NCBI RefSeq assembly: GCF_025998535.1
Contig: NZ_AP024233.1
Span: forward strand, 3,434,001 to 3,498,000
Source of the DNA: Desulfolithobacter dissulfuricans
GTDB taxonomy: Bacteria > Desulfobacterota > Desulfobulbia > Desulfobulbales > Desulfobulbaceae
Length of the DNA stretch: 64,000 bases
Direction of reading: 5' to 3'
A program made the position numbers and the translations under genes. The notes under the pieces were generated by a model. The model searched no databases. It saw only the letters and a program-made list of their open reading frames with translations, and had not been told where the DNA came from. Below, in pieces: positions 17,887-26,376 of the stretch; within the stretch, counting starts at the first letter, position 1; every line of letters begins with the position of its first letter.

Positions 17887-18386
17887 CAGGCGTCAAGTCC
17901 CCGGCGAAAGGCCTTGAGGTTGTTTTCCACGAACCGCTCCGGAGAGATGGTTTCAATGGCGCGTTCCACCTGCTGCGGGCTGCAGAAGAAGAGCGATTTG
18001 CCCACCCCGTAGCCGAGCAGGATCAGGTTGGCCAGTACCGGTGAGCCCATCTCCGTGGCCATGGCCGTGGCGTCGAGATGGTACCAGGGTCCTTTTTCCG
18101 GGGTGTTGACCAGGACCCGGGCGTCGAGCCGCAGCAGGTGGCCGTGAACCGGCAGGTTCTGCGGGTGGAGAAAGATACCCACATCACCCTGGCCGCTGCG
18201 GATCAGCGGGCTGTGGAACCGGCCCACCTTGACGGTGGAGATAACCGAGCCGCCACGCTGGGCCATGCCGTGGGTTTCCGAGGTGAAGATTTCAAGGCCC
18301 ATGTCCACGCCGGCTCCGGCGATGATCCGGGTGAGGAACAGCACCCCCTGGCCGCCCATGCCGCTGACAATGATCTGCTGTTTCAC
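17886..18386 (-). CDS. iorB: Indolepyruvate ferredoxin oxidoreductase, beta subunit
   Basis: 166-aa gamma-type subunit of the 2-oxoacid:ferredoxin oxidoreductase family. The N-terminus IIVSGMGGQGVLFLTRIIAGA is the standard motif, followed by SETHGMAQRGGSVISTVKVG. With IorA it oxidises arylpyruvates to aryl-acetyl-CoA, reducing ferredoxin. I use the GTG at 18384-18386: it has a strong AAAGGAGG site, overlaps the iorA stop (GTGA), and removes 13 unlikely N-terminal residues that an upstream ATG would add. Confidence 0.9.
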   Translation of the reverse strand: MKQQIIVSGMGGQGVLFLTRIIAGAGVDMGLEIFTSETHGMAQRGGSVISTVKVGRFHSPLIRSGQGDVGIFLHPQNLPVHGHLLRLDARVLVNTPEKGPWYHLDATAMATEMGSPVLANLILLGYGVGKSLFFCSPQQVERAIETISPERFVENNLKAFRRGLDA

Positions 18387-20230
18387 TTGGCGCCTCCTTT
18401 TCTGACAATGGAGCCGGTGGGGCACACGGTTTCACAGACTCCGCATTCCACGCAGAGTACCTGGTCGATGTGTGCCTGTTTCTCCTTCTCGTCCAGGGTG
18501 ATGGCCGGACATTCAAACTGCTGGACGCAGATCCCGCAGCCCACGCAGTCATCGAGGATTTCCATGGGAATGCGTTCCTGTCTGGCCGGGTTTTTACGGT
18601 CCATGAGACAGGGATGGCGGGCGATCACCACCGCCACTCCCCCTTTTTCGGAGCGTATGAAACTGTCCGCCTCCCGGAGCAGGGTGGAAAATCCTTCCAG
18701 GTCATAGGGGTCGCCGATCTTGAGAAAACCCACCCCGCAGGCCCGGACAATATCCTCGATGACCACCCGGTTACCCGGCGAGCCGTCGGCCAGGACCCCG
18801 TGCTGCGGGGTGGGCTGCTGGCCGGTCATGGCCGTGGTGGAGTTGTCGAGGATGGTGACGATGATCCGCGCCTTCTGGACCACGGCATTGATCAGGGCCG
18901 GGATGCCGGCGTGGAAGAAAGTGGAATCACCGATGGTGACCACTATGGTGGGAAAGTCGTCCCCGTCCTGGGCGTGGGCATGGTAGAAACCGGCCCCCTG
19001 GCTGATGCAGGCTCCCATGCAGTGGCAGGTGTCCACCGCTCCCAGGTTCATACCCAGGGTGTAGCAGCCGATGTCGCTTGGGTAGATGCCCTTGGGAAAG
19101 GTTTTCTTGATGGCGTAGAACGAGGCCCGGTGCGGGCAGCCGGGGCAGAGAGAGGGGCGCCGTCCCCGGGCCGGCGGATTCTGCTGCAGGCCGCCGTTTT
19201 TCTTCTTCTCCGGCAGGTCCAGGAAGTCGAGTAAAATGGTGTGGAGCACGTCCGGGGTCAGCTCTCCCTGACCCGGCACATGGCCGGTGAGACGGCCGAG
19301 AATGTTTTTGTCTTTTCCCTGGAGCTGCAGTTCGATGACCGCATCGGGTTCTTCCAGGACAAGGATTTTTTCATGATCCCGGGCCAGGTTGCGGGCAAAA
19401 TCCCGGGGAAGGGGAAAGGGCATCCTCACCTGGTAGAGATCCACCCGATCGCCAAGGCCCATCTCTTCCAGCAGGTCCGAGACATTGGCATGGGCGATGC
19501 CCGAAGCGACAATGCAGCATTCGGCCCGGCCCGGCCCGGTGGCCGTCGGCTGGAAGCGCTCTTCACCACTGATCCGATGGAGCTTGTCGTTGAGCTCCCC
19601 ATGGAGCCCGGTGAGGAAGGCCGGAGTGGCTACCCAGCGGCCCGGATTTTTTTCAAAGACCGCCTTGCGCTCCAGGTCCTGGACCGGCCGCAGGTCGACG
19701 TTCTGGCGCGAGTGACAGATCCGGGTGGTGGGTCGCAGCACCACCGGGATCTCGTAACGTTCGGAAAGCTCCAGGGCCTCGGTCACCATGTCCCGGGCCT
19801 CGGCCGGGGAGGCCGGATCGAGCACCGGGGCCTTGGCAAACAGGCAGAAGAGGCGGGTGTCCTGCTCGGTCTGCGAGCTGTGCGGGCCGGGATCGTCGGC
19901 CACCACCACCACGAAGCCGCCCTTGACCCCGAGATAGGTTGAGCGGGTAAAGGGATCGGCGGCCACGTTCAGGCCCACCTGCTTCATGATCACGGCGGCT
20001 CGTTTGCCGGTATAGCTGGCGGCCAGGGCCGATTCGAAGGCTACCTTTTCGTTGACCGACCATTCCACATGCATGGGGCTGCCGGCCTCATCCATGCTGG
20101 TGGTCACCGCACCTAAAATTTCCGAGGAAGGGGTCCCGGGATAGGCCGAGACAAAGGTGCATCCGGCTTCCACAAGTCCCCGGCCGATGGCCTCGTTACC
20201 CATGAGGAGTTGTTGTTTCATTGCGTTCAC
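18383..20230 (-). CDS. iorA: Indolepyruvate ferredoxin oxidoreductase, alpha subunit
   Basis: 615-aa TPP enzyme. The N-terminal pyrimidine-binding domain starts GNEAIGRGLVEAGCTFVSAYPGTPSSEI; the TPP/Mg region carries GDSTFFHAGIPALINAV and LDNSTTAMTGQQ. The last 55 residues form a ferredoxin domain with two [4Fe-4S] motifs (CVGCGICVQQFECP and CVECGVCETVCP). In archaea and anaerobic bacteria this enzyme completes oxidative degradation of aromatic amino acids. It lies between livH and iorB in the transporter operon, tying uptake to ferredoxin reduction. The start is MNAMKQ at 20230; the ATG four codons in is an alternative. Confidence 0.92.
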   Translation of the reverse strand: MNAMKQQLLMGNEAIGRGLVEAGCTFVSAYPGTPSSEILGAVTTSMDEAGSPMHVEWSVNEKVAFESALAASYTGKRAAVIMKQVGLNVAADPFTRSTYLGVKGGFVVVVADDPGPHSSQTEQDTRLFCLFAKAPVLDPASPAEARDMVTEALELSERYEIPVVLRPTTRICHSRQNVDLRPVQDLERKAVFEKNPGRWVATPAFLTGLHGELNDKLHRISGEERFQPTATGPGRAECCIVASGIAHANVSDLLEEMGLGDRVDLYQVRMPFPLPRDFARNLARDHEKILVLEEPDAVIELQLQGKDKNILGRLTGHVPGQGELTPDVLHTILLDFLDLPEKKKNGGLQQNPPARGRRPSLCPGCPHRASFYAIKKTFPKGIYPSDIGCYTLGMNLGAVDTCHCMGACISQGAGFYHAHAQDGDDFPTIVVTIGDSTFFHAGIPALINAVVQKARIIVTILDNSTTAMTGQQPTPQHGVLADGSPGNRVVIEDIVRACGVGFLKIGDPYDLEGFSTLLREADSFIRSEKGGVAVVIARHPCLMDRKNPARQERIPMEILDDCVGCGICVQQFECPAITLDEKEKQAHIDQVLCVECGVCETVCPTGSIVRKGGAK

Positions 20231-20362
20231 ACAGGCTGAAGTTAGTATGTTGTGTGCTGGTTTCAGAGTCGATATCCTTTATCTTTATTCCCAAAAAAAA
20301 CAAGATGTTCTGTATCTCAATTCCACCGGGATGGGTCTCAGCAGAGATTCACACCATGGCGA

Positions 20363-21226
20363 TTATTTCAACAGCCCCCGGGGCCGGATAAAGAGCACCA
20401 GCAGGAGCACGATAAAGGCGACCACGTCCTTGTAGGCGCTGCTGAGGTAGCCGGCGGTGAGGGATTCCAGGAGTCCCAGTCCCAGGCCGCCGACAATGGC
20501 GCCGGGAAAAGAGCCGAATCCGCCGAGGATCGCCCCGGCAAAGCCCTTGAGGCCCAGCAGGACCCCGACGTCATAGTTGAGAGTGGTTATCGGGGTCACC
20601 AGGACTCCGGCCAGCCCGCCCAGGGCTCCGGCCAGCCCGAAGCTGAACATCTTGACCTGGCCGATATGCAGGCCCACCGCGGCGGCGGCCCGCTCGTTGG
20701 AGGCAACTCCGCGCATGGCCAGGCCGATCCGGGTCCGGCGGAAGAGAAGGACCAGCAGACCGATGGCCACGGTGGTCAGGGCCAGGATCCACAGGGCCTG
20801 GGGCATGATTGTGGCCCCGAAGAAATGCAGAGGGGTCTCGCCGGACAGGGGGGGAACCGCCATCCGGTTTTTTCCCCAGACAAGTTTTATGATCCCGCGC
20901 AGGATAATGGAGATACCGATGGTAAGGAAGATCAGGACCAGGTGGTGATCCGAGCGTGATGGCCGGATCCCGATCCGTTCCACCAGCATGGCCACCCCCG
21001 TGACGCTGGCGGTGGCGAAGAGTACCGCCGCGGGCATGGGCAGGCCCAGGGTAAACAGGCCGGTGAAGAGAAACATGCCGCCCAGGGTGACAAAGTCCAC
21101 CTGGACGAAATTGACAATGCCCATGGTGTTGTGCACCACGCAGAATCCCAGGGCGATGAGCGAATAGATCGCACCGCTGGTCAGTCCGGAAAAGATAAAT
21201 TGGAGCAGATCCTGGAAGATATTCAC
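20363..21226 (-). CDS. livH: Branched-chain amino acid ABC transporter permease LivH
   Basis: 287-aa inner-membrane permease with about eight helices; signatures GLTSGAIYSLIALGFCVVHNTMGIVNF at the N-terminus, RGVASNERAAAAVGLHIGQVKMFSF in the cytoplasmic loop and GLKGFAGAILGGFGSFPGAIVGG. First gene of the cluster. A 132-base gap separates it from iorA, where a secondary promoter is possible but none is obvious. The promoter should lie upstream, close to the palindromic element at 21262. Confidence 0.9.
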   Translation of the reverse strand: MNIFQDLLQFIFSGLTSGAIYSLIALGFCVVHNTMGIVNFVQVDFVTLGGMFLFTGLFTLGLPMPAAVLFATASVTGVAMLVERIGIRPSRSDHHLVLIFLTIGISIILRGIIKLVWGKNRMAVPPLSGETPLHFFGATIMPQALWILALTTVAIGLLVLLFRRTRIGLAMRGVASNERAAAAVGLHIGQVKMFSFGLAGALGGLAGVLVTPITTLNYDVGVLLGLKGFAGAILGGFGSFPGAIVGGLGLGLLESLTAGYLSSAYKDVVAFIVLLLVLFIRPRGLLK

Positions 21227-21261
21227 AACGGTTCGGGTCCCCGCAGCAGACAGAAATTGAA

Positions 21262-21459
21262 CCTAAATCCTGCAGTTGTCCGGCATTCGGACGTCGATAC
21301 AAGCACATCTACGGCGTCGGCTTCACCGGTTTCGTGCTCGACGTACAACAGTACGCCTGCGCCGAAACCGGCTCGCCTCCTTGTAGCTGTACCAGTCTCA
21401 ACGTTCTCGGTGCACGAACAGTGATGCGGCTTGACCGCATGACGACTGCAGGATTTAGG
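21262..21459. repeat. 198-bp palindromic element, copy 2, flanked by TTGAA direct repeats
   Basis: The outer arms are CCTAAATCCTGCAGT (21262-21276) and its perfect complement (21445-21459). The inner stem ACCGGTTTCG (21325-21334) pairs with CGAAACCGGC (21363-21372, 9/10), and the apex is CGTAC-AACA-GTACG. TTGAA stands on both sides (21257-21261 and 21460-21464). Apex context (TGCTCGA before, CCTGCGC after) matches copy 1 although stem sequences differ. It sits in the 349-base gap between livH and the CAP gene, which holds nothing else I can name. Confidence 0.75.
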
Positions 21460-21575
21460 TTGAAAAAGTCCAAAGCTGGTTTCGTGTGATAGCAGAGCAG
21501 GGGAAAAAAAGCAAGAAACCTTCTCTGTTCCAGTGGATAGCGGGCAGGTGGGCGACGAGAGCGTGTCGTCTGGTA

Positions 21576-22265
21576 TCAGGGCAGGGGGTCGCCGGCGGCG
21601 AAGTCCTGGGTGAAGTAGTGGTACAGGGAGCCATTCCCGTCGCGCCTGGAGATGTGGCTGATGCCGGTATCGGTGAATCCGGGCAGGAGGATATTTCGCC
21701 GGTGGCCCGGGCTGCCCATCCAGCCGCCGTTGCCGCCATGCACCTGTTTCCAGCGATCCCAGTCAGCCCCGCTCCAGCCCCGGCCCACGTCCTGCCAGCC
21801 AAGGGGGACCGGCAGGCCGTGTTGCCGGCAGTAGGTCTGGATCATTGTCAGGTTATCGGTGCCGAACATCACCCGGTAAGGAAGACGGGCCGAGGGATTG
21901 GCCGTTTTCTTCATGGCGACGTTTTCCCCCACTCTGGTCCAGTGGTATCCCTGTTCTCTGATCCGGTCGCTGACCCCCCGGCCATCCCGGCTGCGGTGGG
22001 TGAGGGTCAGGTGGCGGGCCATCTCCCGGGTATGCAGCAGCGCGGCCCGGTGCAGTCGGGGATCAGGCTTCAGGGGAGGCAAGTGGTGCATGGCCCGCTG
22101 TTCATTGACCAGGGCGAGGATTTGCTGTTCCACCCGGGACCAGGGCTCGGCGACGGGTTTTGGCCTCGGTGCGGGTACGGGTGCAGTGCGCGGTACGATC
22201 CGGGGCGGGGCCTGGCAGGATGCCAGGAGCGCGAAGATCAGCAGCAGGACAAGGGAGCGGTGCAT
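21576..22265 (-). CDS. CAP/SCP-domain lipoprotein
   Basis: About 229 aa. Signal peptide with lipobox LLASC, a proline-rich linker (PRTAPVPAPRPKP), then a bacterial CAP (YkwD-like) domain: ILALVNEQRAMHHLPPL, the first histidine-containing helix HTREMARHLTLTH, and the SPGHRRNILLPGFTDTGI motif with the second conserved His. CAP proteins are extracellular or envelope proteins whose molecular role is usually unknown. An upstream ATG at 22304 is in frame but lies in prmA coding sequence; the ATG at 22265 starts the signal peptide. It follows prmA by five bases. Confidence 0.8.
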   Translation of the reverse strand: MHRSLVLLLIFALLASCQAPPRIVPRTAPVPAPRPKPVAEPWSRVEQQILALVNEQRAMHHLPPLKPDPRLHRAALLHTREMARHLTLTHRSRDGRGVSDRIREQGYHWTRVGENVAMKKTANPSARLPYRVMFGTDNLTMIQTYCRQHGLPVPLGWQDVGRGWSGADWDRWKQVHGGNGGWMGSPGHRRNILLPGFTDTGISHISRRDGNGSLYHYFTQDFAAGDPLP

Positions 22266-22270
22266 CCCGG

Positions 22271-23182
22271 TTACTTCTCCAGGCGGAAGGTGCAGGCGGC
22301 CCATTCGTCGTCATGCAGGGTCCGGAGGTGGGCCAGGCCCAGGTCCTCGTAGACCCGGACGATGTTTTCTTCCTGCCTGCCGGCCAGAATACCGGCGAGA
22401 ACGATGTGGCCGGAGGGGGCGAGCAGTCTGCGGAGGGCGGGCGCCATGGCCACCAGGACGTCGTGGACGATATTGGCCTGGATCAGCTCAAAGGGGCCCT
22501 GTATTTCCTCCAGGGGGGTGTCCTCGATCGAGATGCGGCCCTGGAGCAGGTTGCGGCCGACGTTTTCCCGGGCTACCCGGACCGCCTGGGGATCGTTGTC
22601 GATACCGATGACTTCGGATGCACCGAACAGGGCCGCAGCCATGGCCAGGATCCCGGTGCCGGTGCCCACGTCCAGAACCCGTCCGGGCGGGGCGGGCTGG
22701 CAGCACTCCCGGGTCAGGGCCAGGGCCATCCGGGTGGAGGCGTGCTGGCCGGTGCCAAAGGCCTGGCCGGGATCGAGCTCGATCACCTTCTCACCTTTGG
22801 CGGGCCTGTATTCTTCCCAGCTGGGCCTGATCACCAGACCGGGGATGATGGCAAAGGGGGTGTAGAACTGTTGCCAGCTGGTGGCCCAGTCCTCGTTGTC
22901 CATGGTTTCCACCTGGATGGGGGGCAGTTCCCGGTCATAGAGGGAGAACAGTTCGGACAGGGCTTCGCCGACCCGGCTGACGATGGCCTCCCGCTCCGCT
23001 GGTGTATCGTCCCGGAGGGGAAAAAAACCGGTTATCCGCTGCGGTTCCGAATCCGCGCTGATCTCCACCCCGGCCCCGGAAAGCACTCCCATGAGATCAC
23101 TGATCGATTCCACCATGGCCGGTGGAGATGCAAGGCTCAACTTGAGCCACCTTTTCACCGTGGATGTTTCGTTCTGTTCCAT
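22271..23182 (-). CDS. prmA: Ribosomal protein L11 methyltransferase
   Basis: 303-aa SAM-dependent methyltransferase. The PrmA-specific GQAFGTGQHAST is at residues 139-150 and SAM motif I DVGTGTG at 171-177. The N-terminal ferredoxin-like substrate domain (KRWLKLSLASPP...) is present. The catalytic loop reads QANIVHDV, whereas many relatives have a NILA-type sequence. The open frame starts further up at 23272, but the ATG at 23182, preceded by AGGACCAGG, gives the usual length. Placed after nuoN. Confidence 0.88.
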   Translation of the reverse strand: MEQNETSTVKRWLKLSLASPPAMVESISDLMGVLSGAGVEISADSEPQRITGFFPLRDDTPAEREAIVSRVGEALSELFSLYDRELPPIQVETMDNEDWATSWQQFYTPFAIIPGLVIRPSWEEYRPAKGEKVIELDPGQAFGTGQHASTRMALALTRECCQPAPPGRVLDVGTGTGILAMAAALFGASEVIGIDNDPQAVRVARENVGRNLLQGRISIEDTPLEEIQGPFELIQANIVHDVLVAMAPALRRLLAPSGHIVLAGILAGRQEENIVRVYEDLGLAHLRTLHDDEWAACTFRLEK

Positions 23183-23341
23183 TACCTGGTCCTGTCTGCA
23201 GATTTGGCCAGGCTCCCGGTCCTGGAGGAACCGCGGAGCCGGTGGTCGTGCCTGGTTGCTGGTCCAAGACATAGCACGCTGCCGTCCGACCTGGCAATGG
23301 TGAACAGGGAATTTCCAGGAATCCGCCTGGAAGAACCGCTC

Positions 23342-24745
23342 CTAAAGACTGCCGATGGCCGCCTCGGCAAGCTCCAGCACTCCGCCGGGCAACAGGCCGA
23401 GAAAGAGCAGCAGCAGGGCCAGGGCCAGGGCCAGGGACCGGATGTGGGACGGGGGGGCCAGGGGGACCGGGTCCGTGCTGCTCACCAGGCTGATCTTGAT
23501 AACTTTGAGGTAATAGAACATCCCGATCAGGGTATTGATCACTGCGGCGAAAACCGGCCAGAAATAGCCAGCCTTCCACACCGCGGTGAGCAGCAGCAGC
23601 TTGCCGGTGAATCCGGCCGTGGGCGGCAGGCCGGCCAGGGAGATGAAGGTGATGACCAGCATGATGGCCAGGACCGGGGAGCGGTGCCAGAGCCCGGCCA
23701 GGTTGTCCAGCGGGATGTCGTGTTCGTCACCGGCCACCTGTATGGCCACCAGGAAGGCGGCCAGGGTCATGAAGGTGTAGACCGTGCCGTAGAAGAGCGA
23801 GGCGGTGAGCCCACCGTCGGCCGGGGCCAGCAGGCCAAGCAGGATGTAACCGGCGTGGGAGACCGCCGAGTAGGCCAGCAGCCGCTTGAGCTCTGTCTGG
23901 GTCAGGGCCATGAGGTTGCCCATGGTCATGGAAAGGATGGCCAGAATGGTCAGGACCGGAGTCAGTCCTTCCATGTCCATGAACAGGGAGACCACCCGGA
24001 CCAGCAGGGCCACGGCGGCCAGCTTGGGCAGGGCGGCGATGTAGGCCACCACCTCGGCCGCGCTGCCGGCGTACACATCCGGGGCCCAGAAATGGAAGGG
24101 GAAGGCCGAAAGTTTGTATAACAGCCCGGCCATGAACAGAATCACCCCGAGCACAGCCATGGGATCGTGCAGGTGCGTGGGGATGGCCGGAATGATGTCG
24201 GCGAGAAAGGTGGAACCGAAGGCACCGTACAGATAGGTGATCCCGTAGAGCATGAAGGCGGTGGACACGGCGCCGAATATCATGTACTTGGCCACGGATT
24301 CGAACTGATAGCCCAGTCCCTTGCGGTAGGAGGCGACGATGAACAGGGGGTAGGAGGAGATTTCCAGGCCGATGAACAGCGTCAGCAGCTCGGTGGCCCC
24401 GGTAACCAGCAGCAACCCCAGGGTCGAGATCGAGATGAAGAAGTAGAATTCACCGGTCTTCTGGTCGTCGGTCTGGCGGAGGCGGCCGCCGATGACGCAG
24501 GCCAGGAGGTAGGCCACGCAGATGAGCAGGCTGAAGAAACGGCTGAACCCGTCCACGGTAAAGGCACCGTGGAAGAAGATGTACTTGTGCTTCAGGCCGA
24601 TCAGGGAGGCGAGCACGGCGACCCCGCCGAAGCCCATGGCCCAGCGTTGCAGATTTTTGCGGTCAAGGAGCGAGCTGATGAAGAAGAAAATCGCCGCGGT
24701 GCTGATAACGATTTCTGGCAGGATACCGTTGAACATGGTTGTCAT
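23342..24745 (-). CDS. nuoN: Complex I subunit N, antiporter-like
   Basis: 467-aa membrane subunit of complex I with about 14 helices and the Proton_antipo_M core: LLTLFIGLEISSYPLFI carries the conserved Glu of helix 5, AGLLYKLSAFPFHFWAPDVYAG the broken-helix region with the key Lys, and KRLLAYSAVSHAGYILLG the central Lys/His segment. Last gene of the nuo operon. It takes part in proton (or sodium) translocation next to NuoM and NuoK. Confidence 0.92.
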   Translation of the reverse strand: MTTMFNGILPEIVISTAAIFFFISSLLDRKNLQRWAMGFGGVAVLASLIGLKHKYIFFHGAFTVDGFSRFFSLLICVAYLLACVIGGRLRQTDDQKTGEFYFFISISTLGLLLVTGATELLTLFIGLEISSYPLFIVASYRKGLGYQFESVAKYMIFGAVSTAFMLYGITYLYGAFGSTFLADIIPAIPTHLHDPMAVLGVILFMAGLLYKLSAFPFHFWAPDVYAGSAAEVVAYIAALPKLAAVALLVRVVSLFMDMEGLTPVLTILAILSMTMGNLMALTQTELKRLLAYSAVSHAGYILLGLLAPADGGLTASLFYGTVYTFMTLAAFLVAIQVAGDEHDIPLDNLAGLWHRSPVLAIMLVITFISLAGLPPTAGFTGKLLLLTAVWKAGYFWPVFAAVINTLIGMFYYLKVIKISLVSSTDPVPLAPPSHIRSLALALALLLLFLGLLPGGVLELAEAAIGSL

Positions 24746-24809
24746 CCTCTTGATATGATCATCAGGCCGCCTGATGGTCCGGGCGGCCTTCGGTGCTGTG
24801 GTTGCGCTC

Positions 24810-26360
24810 TCAGTTCAGAAACCCCGGGGGCAGAGCCTGGCCGATGAAGGCCGAAAGGTCCATCACCGTCTGCCCATGGAGCCTGGCGCTGATGGACTCC
24901 AGGGCCGGGTTCATGATTTTCAGCAGGGGGGCGGGATACAGGCCGAATACAATGACGAGAATGGCCAGGGGCAGCAGGCTGGCCAACTCCCTCAACCCGA
25001 TGTCCCGGGCCAGGGCCGGATCGCCCCCTCGCCCCCAGGTCAGTTTGATGAACATCCTGAACATGTAGGCCGCGGCCAGCAGCGCCCCGGGGATGACCCA
25101 GGCCCCGAGGCGCAGGCTGTGGCTGAAGGCGCCGCTTAAGCAGAGAAACTCGCCCACAAAGCTGGCCGTGCCGGGAAAGGCCAGCGACGAGAGGGAAAAC
25201 AGGCCCAGGAAAAAGACAAACCCGGGCATCAGCCTGGCCAGGCCGGCGTTGTCGGCAAGCTCCCGGGAGTGGGTCCGTTCGTAAAGCATCCCGACCAGGA
25301 GAAAGAGGCCGCCGGTGGTCAGGCCGTGGTTGAGCATCTGCAGCATGGCGCCCTGGAAGCCCTGCATGTTGAGGACCCCGATTCCCAGGGTGACAAATCC
25401 CATGTGGGCCACCGACGAGTAGGCGATCAGCTTCTTGATGTCCTGCTGGGCCAGGGAGAGCAGGCCGCCGTAGAGGATGGCCGCCACCGAGAGCACGATC
25501 AGCACCGGTGCCAGGCTGACGCTGGCGGCCGGGGTCAGGGTCAGGTTGAAGCGCAGTAGTCCGTAGGTCCCCATCTTCAGGAGTACGCTGGCCAGGATCA
25601 CCGAGCCGGCGGTGGGCGCCTCCACGTGGGCTGCGGGCAGCCAGGTGTGCAGCGGCACCATGGGAATTTTGACCGCGAAGCCAACCAGGAATGCGAGAAA
25701 GAGCCAGAACTCCCAGCGGGGCGCCAAGTCGAGACCGAGCAGGGCCGGGTAGCTGAAGGTACCGCCATGGATGTAGAGCCCGACAATGGCCAGGAGGAGG
25801 AAGATCGAGCCGCCCAGGGTGTAGAGAACGAATTTGATGGCCGCGTACATCCTCCGGGGGCCACCCCAGATGGCGATGATAAGGAACATGGGGATCAGCA
25901 TGGCCTCCCAGAAGAAGTAGAACAGCACCAGGTCGAGCGCCACGAACACCCCGGTGAGGATACCCTGGGTCAGAAGCAGGCAGGCCATGAATTCCCGCAC
26001 CCTTTTGTTGATGTAGCGCCAGGAACAGAGCACGGTGGACGGGCCGAGGAAGGTGGTCAGCAGGACCAGCGGCAGGCTGATTCCGTCGACCCCCAGGAGG
26101 TAGCTCAGGCCAAGTTGCCTGATCCAGACATGGTTTTCGACAAACTGGAATCCCGGCAGCTCCGGCTGGAAGGCTGAATAGAGCGGCAGGGAGACCAGGA
26201 AGGTCAGGCTAAGGATGATCAGGGCCAGCCAGCGGCTCATCTCGTCGCTCCTGATGAGAAAAAGCAGGAAGGCGCCGATGATGGGCAGAAAGATGATCAG
26301 GCTCAGGTAGGGACCATCCAGGGGTGAGGGGTGGAGTATGGCAAGTGGACTCATGGGCAT
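24810..26360 (-). CDS. nuoM: Complex I subunit M, antiporter-like
   Basis: 516-aa membrane subunit. Characteristic features are LLGVDGISLPLVLLT, FYFFWEAMLIPMFLIIAIWGG (conserved Glu), FAVKIPMVPLHTWLPAAHVEAPTAGSVILA (Lys and the broken helix) and KKLIAYSSVAHMGFVTLG. It is a clear NuoM rather than Mrp type. Sits 16 bases after the NuoL-like gene and 64 bases before nuoN. Confidence 0.93.
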   Translation of the reverse strand: MPMSPLAILHPSPLDGPYLSLIIFLPIIGAFLLFLIRSDEMSRWLALIILSLTFLVSLPLYSAFQPELPGFQFVENHVWIRQLGLSYLLGVDGISLPLVLLTTFLGPSTVLCSWRYINKRVREFMACLLLTQGILTGVFVALDLVLFYFFWEAMLIPMFLIIAIWGGPRRMYAAIKFVLYTLGGSIFLLLAIVGLYIHGGTFSYPALLGLDLAPRWEFWLFLAFLVGFAVKIPMVPLHTWLPAAHVEAPTAGSVILASVLLKMGTYGLLRFNLTLTPAASVSLAPVLIVLSVAAILYGGLLSLAQQDIKKLIAYSSVAHMGFVTLGIGVLNMQGFQGAMLQMLNHGLTTGGLFLLVGMLYERTHSRELADNAGLARLMPGFVFFLGLFSLSSLAFPGTASFVGEFLCLSGAFSHSLRLGAWVIPGALLAAAYMFRMFIKLTWGRGGDPALARDIGLRELASLLPLAILVIVFGLYPAPLLKIMNPALESISARLHGQTVMDLSAFIGQALPPGFLN

Positions 26361-26376
26361 AGGTACGAACTCTTGT

